DNA of 64,000 nt from Bacteroides neonati (GTDB taxonomy: Bacteria; Bacteroidota; Bacteroidia; Bacteroidales; Bacteroidaceae): positions 62,001-126,000 of the forward strand of contig NZ_HG726024.1 of NCBI RefSeq assembly GCF_000499785.1, given 5' to 3'. The notes under the pieces were generated by a model that saw only the letters and a list, made by a program, of their open reading frames with translations, did not search any database and had not been told where the DNA came from. The stretch's first letter is position 1, and every line of letters begins with the position of its first letter. Shown here one piece after another: positions 1 to 8,907 of this stretch. Position numbers and translations under genes: made by a program.

Positions 1-199
1 AACTTTATATTTTTTGCTTCAAGCATATCCCATGAATTATCCCACTAATTTGCTACGTGCTTTTGCGGTAGTTTGCTCATGGAGAATACTGAGAACAAAG
101 ATAGTATCTTTTTCATTATTGCCCAATAGAATAATATATTAATCAGTACTGACTCTCATAAACTGCAAATAATGTATTGGTTTTACGTAACATATAGCA
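1..199. other. left-edge noncoding stretch
   Basis: No gene can be supported here. On the minus strand positions 103-96 read TATCTTTG, which fits the Bacteroides -7 element and would fire leftwards out of the window; no clear -33 TTTG is seen at the right distance. The stretch follows the last gene of the ABC-3C operon. Confidence 0.3.
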
Positions 200-1240
200 C
201 TATTTTATTTTTTCATCATCAAAATATATTTTATAAAAATGTTTATTTTTGATTTCATCAAAACCTTGCTCTATTAAGGGGAACTTTTTATCAATAACAA
301 TCTTTACATTATCATCTAGTATAATCGTTTTAGTCATTGACTTGTGTATCTTTTTTAATACATTAGAGGGGATTTCAAAATTATTCATAATTTTGACTCC
401 TGTATTATCTTCATATGCTTTTTTGAAATTATCAAAATTCTGTTCAAGCTGCTTATCCTTAAATAAATCGGCTTTAAAATCATTAATTGATAGTTCACTA
501 TTAGATGCCATGTATTTTTCAGCGTTATGCAATATTTCAGCACATTCTGCATTTGTTAATGATGTGTTACCTTCTGCTGTATGTAGAATAAACTCCTTGC
601 ATATTTTAGAGAGCTCTTCTGTTTGAAAGTATGTATCTTCAATACGTTCAACATGGAGAAAACTATTAGTCCAATAATGTGCATCGTTATTTTTTGTATT
701 ATTTGATACTAAAACAGTATATCCATCACTATCATTTATATCTAAAATAAGACATCCTTTATCTACTTTTTTTAAAGAAATTCCCTTGTTGGAAGTGATA
801 TCGAATGAACTAGTAGTATCTTTTACTGTTAAGAACGTTGATTTTTCTTCTGTTTTTAGTAATGCAACAGCTTTAACTATTTTATTATTCCAGCTAAATC
901 TATCCAACAGAACTATGTAAAAATCACCTTTCTTAATTGATGGGTGAGTTGATTTTTCATATAGAAGTCTGGCTAAATCAATAGAACCCTGATAAAATGA
1001 ATCTGAAAAATTAAAAATATTATTGATAGTGTCTTTTACTAAATTAGAAGGTAATGAGTTCTCAATAGTAAAATGGTATATTTCATTGTCAGAAAATGAG
1101 TTTGTAATTAGTCTTACTAGGTCTTGCTCTATATTTTTATGTGCAATCAAACATTCAGAGAATTTGATGCCTTCACCAAGAAGAAAATTTCCCACTCGAT
1201 GTATTATTAAACTAGAGATTGAAATATTAGAAGAAATCAT
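200..1240 (-). CDS. NA37/YejK-type nucleoid-associated protein, fourth gene of an ABC-3C-like operon
   Basis: 346-residue protein resembling the 37-kDa nucleoid-associated family (NA37, YejK/NdpA type) as found in Bacteroidetes. Seen: an N-terminal IHRVGN-like start, the central block GDFYIVLLDR followed by VKAVALLKTE around residues 105-130, and KGCLILDIND near 165, all in the family order and at its usual length (about 340 aa). Known family members bind the nucleoid; the biochemical role is poorly defined. Its start lies only three bases after the stop of the ATPase gene, so it is almost certainly co-transcribed with the nuclease, middle component and ATPase upstream. That linkage suggests a DNA-binding or chromatin-associated role in the same system (inference). 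Codon use and AT-richness match the three upstream genes. Confidence 0.7.
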   Translation of the reverse strand: MISSNISISSLIIHRVGNFLLGEGIKFSECLIAHKNIEQDLVRLITNSFSDNEIYHFTIENSLPSNLVKDTINNIFNFSDSFYQGSIDLARLLYEKSTHPSIKKGDFYIVLLDRFSWNNKIVKAVALLKTEEKSTFLTVKDTTSSFDITSNKGISLKKVDKGCLILDINDSDGYTVLVSNNTKNNDAHYWTNSFLHVERIEDTYFQTEELSKICKEFILHTAEGNTSLTNAECAEILHNAEKYMASNSELSINDFKADLFKDKQLEQNFDNFKKAYEDNTGVKIMNNFEIPSNVLKKIHKSMTKTIILDDNVKIVIDKKFPLIEQGFDEIKNKHFYKIYFDDEKIK

Positions 1241-1243
1241 ATT

Positions 1244-3112
1244 TTATTGTTTGATTACATCATTTGGTATTAATCCATCATTATTAAAGAAAGTGGCAAC
1301 AGTATGAAAACAATCTAACTCATCATTTCCTTCCCAAAAAGTGGGATCAGTATGTTCTATCATAAATATTTGAAATTTCTCTTTTTTCTCTTCAGTTGCC
1401 CATTTAACAAAATTATTCATTATGTAATATATTTCATAAAGTTTTTGCCTATCAGAGTCATCTTTTGATGTATTATCTGTAAACAAGTAAGGTTTACTGG
1501 GCTGATCAATAAAGAGAAATGTAGGAATAAGACTATCGTTTCTCATTAAACTGAATTTTTGTAATCCTAGAAAGTAGGCAATATGTAGAAACATATAATT
1601 AGACTGACTACCTATGGTTTCCTTTGGAAAAATAGTTTGAGGTTCTTTTATTTTTAACACATATCTTTCAATATCAAAATCTACAATATAATTATTGTAT
1701 TCTCCCATTGTTTTAAATTGATTGTATATATACTGTATATCCTTTTCTAAGTCTAATTTCAAGTTGTTGAGCAGAATTTCAATACTAGGTATTTGCGATG
1801 TACGTTCTAATTCTGATGTATATTGTTGTAAGATACCTTCTGATGAAAATGGTTCAGGCAATTCTTTTTTTGCATATTCCAAATCAGCTTCTATTTTTCC
1901 TGCAAGTTTAAATACATCTGAGAATTTTGCATACTCATTTTTGACCTGAGATCTACTTTTTATCTCAGCCTCTATTTCTTTAATCTTTTTTTGTAAAACA
2001 TTAATCCTGTTGTAAACATCATTGCTTGGCTTTTGAGGTATATTAATTGCTACTTTTATCTTTTTTAAAGATTCCTGAAGAGCGTCTATGAAGCGTATGG
2101 TTTCAATAGATTGAATTAATTCTTCTTTGTTTTCATATAAATATTCAATCGGCTCTAAAGAATCGGTTGATTGTTTGAGATTTTGTATGTACGTATTGTA
2201 TTCTTCTATACATTTAGTGCAATCATCAATTTCTTTTTTAACTCTCCAACGTTCTTTTTCAAATGTTTCTCGCTCTCTAATTATCTTGGAATTGTCAGCG
2301 AGCATACTAAAACGTTTTGATATCGTGCCTAAAATATTAAAAATGTAGTCATTAGTTAATGTGGCAACTTCCGTTTCAGGAGATTCTAACAATCCATTTT
2401 GAAGTGCATTTATGTATATCTTTTCAAGTTTTTTTCTATATTCTTTTTGCTTGGTTATAATGTTATTTTTTTGTCTCTCCATTCGCTTTATCTCAGCTTT
2501 CAAAAAAAGCCTTCTTTTAGTCGATTGGATATACATTGAATTTAGCCCCAAAGCAAAAGGGAATGAATCTTTTATTGAAATTGTATCTTGGAAATAGGAC
2601 GTATCATAAAATTGCTCTTCAATAGTTATGATATTTTCTGTAATTATACAATATGGAAGAAAGCTCCTGAAGCTAATTTGTCTCTTATCTTTAATTCTTT
2701 GTTTGCTCAAATTTAGTATGTCTTCTGTAATTCCCCATTTTTTATTTAATATATTAAGCAAATCTCCTAATTCTATATTAGCCATTGGCATCTTATTGGT
2801 GAGAGCATTTCCTTGAACAAAATATAATTCAGGAGATATAACTCCATTTTTAGGCGCTTTTCTTGCTATAGAATAGTATTTATCATCCTTGAAAAAGCAT
2901 ATTCCATACCATGATACATTTTCATTTATAATCGTTTCAACCAGCTTGGAATAAGGAGCTAATAAACAATAATCTATAATGGATAGAAAACTTGTTTTCC
3001 CTTTAGTTGCCGTCCCTGTTATAACGTTTATCTTATTCGGTTCTAAAAAATAACTTTTAGGTTCAAAATTTCCATTGAACCACAGCTTGATTTCTTTTAT
3101 ATAAAAATTCAT
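1244..3112 (-). CDS. ABC-3C system SMC/RecN-like ATPase (DUF3732 type)
   Basis: 622-residue ABC-type ATPase of the coiled-coil class. The Walker A loop GTATKGKTS is at residues 33-41, followed by the family-typical IIDYCLL. The middle (about 195-420) is rich in Lys/Glu and predicted coiled coil. A signature-like IGSQSNY is at about 500 and a Walker B-like FLFIDQPS at about 533; then MIEHTD as the switch-His region. This order fits DUF3732 ATPases of ABC three-component conflict systems. The start codon overlaps the stop of the middle-component gene as ATGA, and the NA37 gene follows after three bases. Likely role: nucleotide-driven sensing or clamping on DNA that controls the partner nuclease (inference from family). 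Confidence 0.75.
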   Translation of the reverse strand: MNFYIKEIKLWFNGNFEPKSYFLEPNKINVITGTATKGKTSFLSIIDYCLLAPYSKLVETIINENVSWYGICFFKDDKYYSIARKAPKNGVISPELYFVQGNALTNKMPMANIELGDLLNILNKKWGITEDILNLSKQRIKDKRQISFRSFLPYCIITENIITIEEQFYDTSYFQDTISIKDSFPFALGLNSMYIQSTKRRLFLKAEIKRMERQKNNIITKQKEYRKKLEKIYINALQNGLLESPETEVATLTNDYIFNILGTISKRFSMLADNSKIIRERETFEKERWRVKKEIDDCTKCIEEYNTYIQNLKQSTDSLEPIEYLYENKEELIQSIETIRFIDALQESLKKIKVAINIPQKPSNDVYNRINVLQKKIKEIEAEIKSRSQVKNEYAKFSDVFKLAGKIEADLEYAKKELPEPFSSEGILQQYTSELERTSQIPSIEILLNNLKLDLEKDIQYIYNQFKTMGEYNNYIVDFDIERYVLKIKEPQTIFPKETIGSQSNYMFLHIAYFLGLQKFSLMRNDSLIPTFLFIDQPSKPYLFTDNTSKDDSDRQKLYEIYYIMNNFVKWATEEKKEKFQIFMIEHTDPTFWEGNDELDCFHTVATFFNNDGLIPNDVIKQ

Positions 3113-3567
3113 AATCTAATTCTTAATAGTTCATATAATTTTTCCGTAGAATACTTATCTATTAAAGATAAAAATAATGGTATGATATGATTAATTTTAT
3201 TAAATCTATTGCTTAATTTAGAAATGTCACTATTAATAATGGAATTCTTTTCATTTGAGTATATTATTCCGTCTTTATATGATCCGATATTAGAATCAAC
3301 AATTATTTTTAGGCTATTAATAACTATTGGTAGTAACCCATAATAATAGCGGTTATACTCCAATTGATATTTAGCTGTTTGTTTGAAAAAGCATTTAAGA
3401 GATACATTTTTATCTTCATTTAATACATCTACTAGTTGATCATTTAAAAGTACGGAAACAACAATCGCTATACGCGATATTTCAATTACTCTTGTTTGTT
3501 TTAATATTTGAACAATCACAAGAGAAACAATGGCTTCATTATTATATATGTAAAAAAAACTATTCAT
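3109..3567 (-). CDS. ABC-3C middle component-like protein
   Basis: Small helical protein (152 aa from this start) between the nuclease and the ATPase, the position and size typical of the middle component of ABC three-component systems. It has no catalytic motif; the N-terminus runs YIYNNEAIVSLVIVQILKQ, which is the kind of hydrophobic helical start seen in these adaptors. The ATG at 3567-3565 is preferred because it follows the nuclease stop by five bases; an in-frame ATG at 3606 would overlap the nuclease gene by 34 bases. The stop overlaps the ATPase start (ATGA). Assignment rests mainly on gene order and length, so moderate confidence. Confidence 0.6.
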   Translation of the reverse strand: MNSFFYIYNNEAIVSLVIVQILKQTRVIEISRIAIVVSVLLNDQLVDVLNEDKNVSLKCFFKQTAKYQLEYNRYYYGLLPIVINSLKIIVDSNIGSYKDGIIYSNEKNSIINSDISKLSNRFNKINHIIPLFLSLIDKYSTEKLYELLRIRL

Positions 3568-3572
3568 ATTTG

Positions 3573-4805
3573 TTATTTGTAAAGTTTTTCCCAAAAGAAA
3601 TGCCATCCAATTACAGGTGGTTTATTTGCTAGAGTATAGAAGAAACCATTACTCAATATCGTATCTAAATTTTGTTTTCTGTAAAATATGTCTCTATTCC
3701 TAACTTTCGATAAACAGCCGAAAGCTAGAGAAATAATCTCTTCTTCTTGAAACTCATAAAATGGGTCTTTCCTCAATTTTACATGGAGGGAATGATATGC
3801 TTCTTGAAAGGAATTATCCCAATGTCGAATAGCATTTGATTTCATTATTTTATAATCTTCAGGTAATAGTAATCGATTCCAATCTAGCATATGATTATCC
3901 CATGCGAGTTTACAATGGTGTGCCTTTATAATATCCATATCACTATTAATTGCATAGATATCATTAAGTTGTCGAATATAAATCTCTTTTTTTAGGAGTT
4001 CAAAATCCAGTGATGTTTCTATAGGAATATCTCTGATTGGTAGATTTTCTCTATCATACGCTTCTTCAAAACAATTTCTATATTTCTGATTAAAATCGTC
4101 ATATGATAAGGAGAAATTCGTATTGCCTTTTATAGCTGAAAATTTGTCTTCAAAAATTGAAGAAATAAGTAATTTGTATACTTTTTCTAAAGAAGATGGA
4201 TTAAATCTGCAAATTAATTCCAATTCTTTCTTTATCTTAGATATTATGTTATCATTACCAGTTTCATATACTATACTCTTTAATATTCTAGTCAATTTTC
4301 TTTTATCAAAGGATTTGATGTTATTTATGTATTTTTGTATATCTTCATCTTTGGTTTGGTCTGAAAGTTTCTGCAATTCATTTATGACATCATTGATTGA
4401 TATTTTATTTTCTTTTAAATCATCTAGAGTGTTAATGATCGATTTTGCTCCTATATTTTTATTAGTAAATAGAACATATGAAATTGAGTCCAACTCTTGT
4501 ACTGTTTTTTTTGATACTTTAACCCATTCAATCCAATTAGAAAGAGTTTTCCAAAGATCAGAATCTAGACTTGTAAGATTAATAGGAGTTCCATCTGCTC
4601 TTTTTTGAATAGTATGCTTTACTTGTATTAATTTTATGTGACCAGTAGAAGATTCAATATGTACATCATCTTTCGTTTCGTACCCCACTGCTTCTCCTTT
4701 CTCTAATTTGAGCAATTGGTATACGAATGAATAAAATTGATAGGTAAAGGCAGCATCATCGCCACCAGCAGAATGTGTTTTTTCAAAATTACTCAATTCA
4801 TCCAT
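3573..4805 (-). CDS. ABC-3C associated nuclease (Cap4/DUF4297-like PD-(D/E)xK domain plus C-terminal helical domain)
   Basis: 410-residue protein that opens the operon. The N-terminal 110 residues look like the dsDNA endonuclease domain of the Cap4/DUF4297 group: GGDDAAFTYQFYSFVYQLL, then E43 and D46/D47 in GYETKDDVHIE, and the core IQVKH with Q61-x-K63. These are the expected PD-(D/E)xK residues, so the nuclease appears intact. The remaining 300 residues are helical and probably form the partner-binding region used with the ABC ATPase. Together with the two following genes this fits an ABC-3C conflict system in which this protein is the toxic effector. A -7-like promoter element is at 4944-4951. 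Confidence 0.65.
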   Translation of the reverse strand: MDELSNFEKTHSAGGDDAAFTYQFYSFVYQLLKLEKGEAVGYETKDDVHIESSTGHIKLIQVKHTIQKRADGTPINLTSLDSDLWKTLSNWIEWVKVSKKTVQELDSISYVLFTNKNIGAKSIINTLDDLKENKISINDVINELQKLSDQTKDEDIQKYINNIKSFDKRKLTRILKSIVYETGNDNIISKIKKELELICRFNPSSLEKVYKLLISSIFEDKFSAIKGNTNFSLSYDDFNQKYRNCFEEAYDRENLPIRDIPIETSLDFELLKKEIYIRQLNDIYAINSDMDIIKAHHCKLAWDNHMLDWNRLLLPEDYKIMKSNAIRHWDNSFQEAYHSLHVKLRKDPFYEFQEEEIISLAFGCLSKVRNRDIFYRKQNLDTILSNGFFYTLANKPPVIGWHFFWEKLYK

Positions 4806-4943
4806 AGTGTAAATTTTAAAGGTTTATTTTTTAGTTACACAACTAGATATTAACAATGGCGATAATAATATCAATATTGAGTTGAGCCTTATTTTCTATT
4901 TTACAGCTCCACCTGATTGGATATCATCTATTCAGCACAACTA

Positions 4944-4951
4944 CAAAGATA
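4944..4951 (-). promoter_or_regulatory. candidate -7 element for the ABC-3C operon
   Basis: The minus strand reads TATCTTTG, an exact fit to the Bacteroides -7 consensus TAnnTTTG. The expected -33 TTTG is not clear. If used, the ABC-3C mRNA would carry a leader of roughly 130 bases. The rest of 4806-5087 is AT-rich and holds nothing else recognisable. Confidence 0.4.
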
Positions 4952-5087
4952 GCTCTTTTTTCAGAAAGATTTGTATGTTAAGAGAAAAAGTATTATCAAT
5001 TCTATTTACAGGAACTTAAGCTTTTGCTTAATTGGAGAATTAATTAAACATTTCTGCAACCGATATGCTTTTTAGGTGGATAAGAAC

Positions 5088-6038
5088 TCATAGTCTACGT
5101 CTTTTCTTTCGTTTTAGTTTGGGGGTTGGATATTGGAAAATCGGTTTTTGTGATAGATCTCCACTAAATGAAATTAGTGAATCAGGTGTTTGATCGTTTC
5201 CCTGATTGAAAGATCGATTGACAGAAGTCCTACTTTCTCCTTCAATAGTAATATGTATATCGCTGTTACAAGCTTGATGACCAGTTTCTCTGTTTTCAAG
5301 ATTGATAGGAAATAAGTTTTCTTGATTGATTTCTATTTTTTTTTCTTTGGGTTGAAGTTCTTGCTCTTGTTGTTTTAGCTGTTCGGATATAGAACTGTTC
5401 TTCACTGTATTATAATAATCGAAAGATTCTATTTGTTGTCGTTGATAACCAAACAGTTTGTCAAAGCCCTGTTCTACCTGTTGGAACAAGGTTACACGAT
5501 CAAAACCTCCTTTGATTATTCCGTTATTGGTATTCCTATGATTGGTAAGTGGTGACAGCTTCTTTTTATTAGCTTGATCTTTCCGGCTCACGATCAAATG
5601 ACAGTGTATATTCAGTTTATTATCTGAGCGTTTACGGTCAAAATGAATTTTGCCATAAAACTTTATATCCGAAACAGATAGTTCTTTATTGAAGTTCTTT
5701 GCATATTCGGGAATAAACACTTCACGGATATAACGTTTCATTGCTTCAACTTGTTCCTGCTCTGTATAACCCATCGCTTGGAGTTCCTTTTCGGATGGGC
5801 TTACATGGATAGCGTAAAACTTGGCATCTGTTTTTAGGAGTTGCCCGATATTAGTATCTATATCTTTTATAACTTTTGATTTGTAGATGTTATCCTCCAT
5901 AAGATTGAAAAAGCCTTCGGTATAGATACCCTTTTCTATCCTTTCTAAATCTTCGTGTTCTAGGTAATTAGCTAACTGACGGCTACTGCCAGCATTATTA
6001 TATGTTCCGTTTGATGGTGGAGCAAAATCTATGTGCAT
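5088..6038 (-). CDS. MobB-like relaxase (Bacteroides mobilization protein, DUF5712 type)
   Basis: 316-residue protein expected to nick the element at oriT and pilot the strand during mobilization. Seen: YAIHVSPS around residues 75-82, and the relaxase metal-binding pair in NIHCHLIVSR with H145 and H147; an N-terminal ANYLEHED block is also typical of the Bacteroidetes group. The C-terminus (about 215-316) is polar and ends in a Lys/Arg run, as often seen in these mobilization proteins. It starts four bases after the BfmA-like gene, so the two form one unit, and the probable oriT lies just upstream of both. Confidence 0.75.
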   Translation of the reverse strand: MHIDFAPPSNGTYNNAGSSRQLANYLEHEDLERIEKGIYTEGFFNLMEDNIYKSKVIKDIDTNIGQLLKTDAKFYAIHVSPSEKELQAMGYTEQEQVEAMKRYIREVFIPEYAKNFNKELSVSDIKFYGKIHFDRKRSDNKLNIHCHLIVSRKDQANKKKLSPLTNHRNTNNGIIKGGFDRVTLFQQVEQGFDKLFGYQRQQIESFDYYNTVKNSSISEQLKQQEQELQPKEKKIEINQENLFPINLENRETGHQACNSDIHITIEGESRTSVNRSFNQGNDQTPDSLISFSGDLSQKPIFQYPTPKLKRKKRRRL

Positions 6039-6042
6039 AATC

Positions 6043-6627
6043 TTATGTGTTTATCAGATTACTGATTTCAGCTTTTAGGTTATCTTTTCTTTTGCTATCC
6101 ATCACACCACAAGCGGATAGTTCCGAATAGAGTTGTATCAGGTGGAGTAACTTTTTATAATCCCGTTGGTGTATCTGGTAGAGTGCGTTAATTTGTTTCG
6201 ATTGGTTGTTTATCACATCGGCATGATTACAGAACTGTTCACTTAACTTTTTGAGTACGACTGTTTGTCTCTCCTGACTGGTTTCCAGTTGAGAGAGAAT
6301 GAGAGTTTCTAAAGTTTTGCCGATAGTATCAAAGCGTAAAGCGATAGAGTTGGTTGTCCGAATCATGGGATTCAGTTGTTCTTCCTCATAGTGACGAATG
6401 AAGCGTATAATATCATCCTGTCTCTTATTTATTTTCGCCAGTTCTGATTTTACGGATTCAGGAGCTTCGGAAGGGTTGATGTGTGCCTTATCAATATACC
6501 CGAACGCCAACTTTACAACTTCACTCTTTTTCAGTGAATAGCGTTTGCATATTTTCTCTACCAAAGCTGCCGTTTCCTTGTCAATGGAAATGGTAGTAAA
6601 TATCGTTTTTCGACTGCTGTTTGTCAT
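6043..6627 (-). CDS. BfmA/BtgA-family mobilization accessory protein
   Basis: 194-residue protein with an N-terminal ribbon-helix-helix-like segment (about 8-50: TTISIDKETAALVEKICKRY followed by LKKSEVVKLAFGYI) and a long helical C-terminus. This layout is that of the BfmA/BtgA proteins of Bacteroides mobilizable elements, which bind oriT and help the relaxase. It precedes the relaxase gene by four bases and follows the palindrome-rich region 6660-6800, consistent with binding there. No catalytic residues are expected. Confidence 0.75.
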   Translation of the reverse strand: MTNSSRKTIFTTISIDKETAALVEKICKRYSLKKSEVVKLAFGYIDKAHINPSEAPESVKSELAKINKRQDDIIRFIRHYEEEQLNPMIRTTNSIALRFDTIGKTLETLILSQLETSQERQTVVLKKLSEQFCNHADVINNQSKQINALYQIHQRDYKKLLHLIQLYSELSACGVMDSKRKDNLKAEISNLINT

Positions 6628-6881
6628 GGTAATTACTTTTTTATAGAAATATAAATAGATAAACGCCTGATGATAAGCATTGTAACGGAAGTGCTTATTA
6701 CAGGTGTCATTACAACGTGTTCTTGTAACACGCTAAAGCCGAAGGCTTTGCCTCGCAGAGCAAGAGGGAAGAACAGGACTTGTCCAGTTCCCTCTTGCTC
6801 GATTTAGCGAAACGGGCTAAACCAATAGGTGAGGCAGTTTCTGCTAAATGGGGAGCGATAGTTCTTCATCAGGCGGTAATA
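6628..6881. other. candidate oriT region with nested inverted repeats
   Basis: Noncoding 254 bases between the HTH gene and the mobilization genes. It contains a perfect 13-base inverted repeat GAGCAAGAGGGAA (6758-6770) / TTCCCTCTTGCTC (6788-6800), whose loop itself can pair (GGAC TT GTCC); a second repeat CGTGTT/AACACG near 6716-6732; and AGCC gaa GGCT near 6737-6747. Placement immediately upstream of bfmA-like and relaxase genes, and the stack of stem-loops, are what is expected of an oriT. The nic site cannot be pinned from sequence alone. Confidence 0.5.
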
Positions 6882-6986
6882 TTACCCACCTTGGTTTTCC
6901 TCAGTTTGCTTATCGAGTTGGTTTTCCTTTTTGAACCGTTCGTATGTCTTACAGTCGGCATTTTCTTGAATAAATACCCGAATATC
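6882..6986 (-). CDS. 3' exon of an intron-split HTH (excisionase-like) protein
   Basis: This is the second exon of the gene whose first exon is at 9472-9717. It begins at GAT (6986) and encodes DIRVFIQENADCKTYERFKK and a short Gln/Glu-rich tail, ending in TAA at 6882. Joining the exons at the group II intron boundaries gives an uninterrupted 116-residue protein whose junction KTYYRAA-DIRVFI matches the usual sequence of Bacteroides single-HTH regulators found at element ends. Without splicing, the 5' part stops after three intron codons. Splicing in phase 0 is therefore required for a full product. Confidence 0.7.
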   Translation of the reverse strand, partial: DIRVFIQENADCKTYERFKKENQLDKQTEENQGG

Positions 6987-7083
6987 GTAGGCTAAGCACC
7001 CACCGCCCTTTTCCATATTGCTATGGCGGGTTTGCAGATGCTCGCCCCCAAACCGGACGTACACCTTTCAATGTATCCGGCTT
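6987..7083 (-). ncRNA. group II intron domains V and VI
   Basis: Domain V is at about 7083-7050. On the minus strand it starts with the catalytic triad AGC in AGCCGGA, rises through a short stem to a GAAA tetraloop and returns through CG and UCCGGUU, the classic 34-base hairpin with a two-base bulge. Domain VI follows (about 7040-6987) and contains CCATA-GCAA-TATGG, a five-pair stem with a GNRA loop, with an A seven bases from the 3' end that could be the branch point. The protein gene ends 18 bases before domain V. Confidence 0.8.
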
Positions 7084-7101
7084 TCCATTAATACCAAGAA
7101 C

Positions 7102-8907
7102 TTAGCCGTTATCCATTCGTTGCCTGCATTTTTCACATACGACAAGTGTTTTCCGGTTCCGTTTAATCATCAGGCGTTCCCAATCATTGTCACCCTTTAG
7201 AGTTTTAAGATTTCGTACCTGAAGCATGGAAACTTCCCCTTTGGCACCGCATAGCTCGCATTGGCAGGATTGAAGTCGCCTTATCAATGTTGGTTCTTTT
7301 ACGCCAACATTGGCAAAGAACGGCTCTTTTTCTGAATAGAATTTACTTGTCCCTCTTTGACAGAAACCTTTATTATAGAATATCCGATACTTGGTCTTCC
7401 CATTTTTGTCGATATAAGGCACTGCAAAATTCTTGTCTTTTGTGTATTGACTGATCACTTTGCTTACCGTACTGTTCAGCTTTTGGGAGAGAGTCTTGTA
7501 CATACTGTATTCCATGATATGATAAAAGTTGTACAGGTTGTAGCTGTTACTCGCTATGGAATAATAGTTGTACAGTCCTTGGATTTCCGCATTGTATTGC
7601 GTGACTATATCCAAAATGGAGTTGTTAGTGATTCTTTTGCGGGCTTTGGGCTTCCAAATGGTCTTGCCTTTATACCTTTCAAAATCGAGTACATCATATT
7701 GTTGAAGTTTCTTTTTCATCACTTCTGATGTGATTTTCAGTACCACCTTGTTATTATGGATCCTTGCATATATATTTGACTTAGTTTTCTCAATATTGTC
7801 CGATTGGCGGACAAATATATCGTATCCTAAGAATTTTGCAGGCTTCCGGGCATTGGTTATCAAAGTCTTATCATCTGAAAGTTCAAGCCTGAGTATATTT
7901 TGCATCCACTGGGCTATCATTTCTTTCGTTTCTTGACAATCCTTTTGACTTCCGATTATTCCGATCAGAAAATCGTCCGCGTATCTAACGTAACGCATCC
8001 TCCGGAAATTACTATCCATAGGGTCTCCACTTGGCATTCTCCTTATCTGCTTCTCGTATTCTCTAACTTGTTCCAACTTCTCTGTTTTTACTTTTTCATC
8101 TTTTTCTGTTTCAATGGACTTTAACAGCAGACACTTCTTATTATATAATTTGTTGGTTTTCGGGAATATCCGTCTCTTTCTGCCTCCTTTACGGAATTCA
8201 TCACACACTCTTTGCATATATTTATCGAACTTGTCGAGGTATATATTAGCTAATATCGGGCTAATAATACCACCTTGTGGAGTTCCACTATATGTTCTGT
8301 GGAATTTCCAGTTCTCTAAATATCCCGCACGAAGGAACTTTCTGATCAGACGAATAAAGCGTTCGTCTTCTATCTTTTCCTTGAGTATGCTTATCAGGAC
8401 TTCATGGCTTATATTATCGAAGAACCCTTTAATGTCCCCTTCAACGAACCATTTGGTACCTGTGTATTCACGCTTGATTGTCAGCAGGGCTGTGTGACAA
8501 CTCCTTTCAGGGCGGAATCCGTGGGATGTATTGGAAAAGCCATCTTCATAGATTGCCTCCAGTATCATTCTTGTCACCTCCTGTACCAGTTTGTCATCAA
8601 AAGAGGGTATCCCAAGAGGGCGCATTTTACCGTTCTTCTTTGGTATATACACTCTCTTAGCCGGACGTGGCTGATATGTCTCATCTTTTAATGAGGCTAT
8701 CAGTGCCTCAATACGAGGTATGCTCATCCGGTCTGCCGTTTTCCCGTCAGTCCCAGCTGTCATATTGCCCACTTTAGCGTAAATGTTTTGGTAGGCAACA
8801 TAAAACATTTCTGTATTGAATAAAATCCGATACAACCGTTTATATTTATAGTTTAAAGTATTGCTGTGTTCAGCTAAGCTTTTTAATACTCTTTCTGGAT
8901 TTCTCAT
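7102..8907 (-). CDS. ltrA: group II intron-encoded reverse transcriptase/maturase
   Basis: 601-residue multifunctional intron protein from the ATG at 8907 (an open frame continues up to 9072, but MRNPERVLKSLAEHS is the usual family start and leaves room for domains I-III). Reverse transcriptase blocks are intact: IPKKNGKMRPLGIP, the GTPQGGIISPILANIYL block, and the active site YADD within RYVRYADDFLIG. A maturase (X) domain follows. The C-terminus still has the two Cys pairs of the HNH endonuclease (CELC and CEKC) and the RKTLVVC block, but positions normally held by catalytic histidines read LQ, R and D. The endonuclease is therefore probably inactive, while splicing and reverse transcription may persist. 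Confidence 0.88.
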   Translation of the reverse strand: MRNPERVLKSLAEHSNTLNYKYKRLYRILFNTEMFYVAYQNIYAKVGNMTAGTDGKTADRMSIPRIEALIASLKDETYQPRPAKRVYIPKKNGKMRPLGIPSFDDKLVQEVTRMILEAIYEDGFSNTSHGFRPERSCHTALLTIKREYTGTKWFVEGDIKGFFDNISHEVLISILKEKIEDERFIRLIRKFLRAGYLENWKFHRTYSGTPQGGIISPILANIYLDKFDKYMQRVCDEFRKGGRKRRIFPKTNKLYNKKCLLLKSIETEKDEKVKTEKLEQVREYEKQIRRMPSGDPMDSNFRRMRYVRYADDFLIGIIGSQKDCQETKEMIAQWMQNILRLELSDDKTLITNARKPAKFLGYDIFVRQSDNIEKTKSNIYARIHNNKVVLKITSEVMKKKLQQYDVLDFERYKGKTIWKPKARKRITNNSILDIVTQYNAEIQGLYNYYSIASNSYNLYNFYHIMEYSMYKTLSQKLNSTVSKVISQYTKDKNFAVPYIDKNGKTKYRIFYNKGFCQRGTSKFYSEKEPFFANVGVKEPTLIRRLQSCQCELCGAKGEVSMLQVRNLKTLKGDNDWERLMIKRNRKTLVVCEKCRQRMDNG

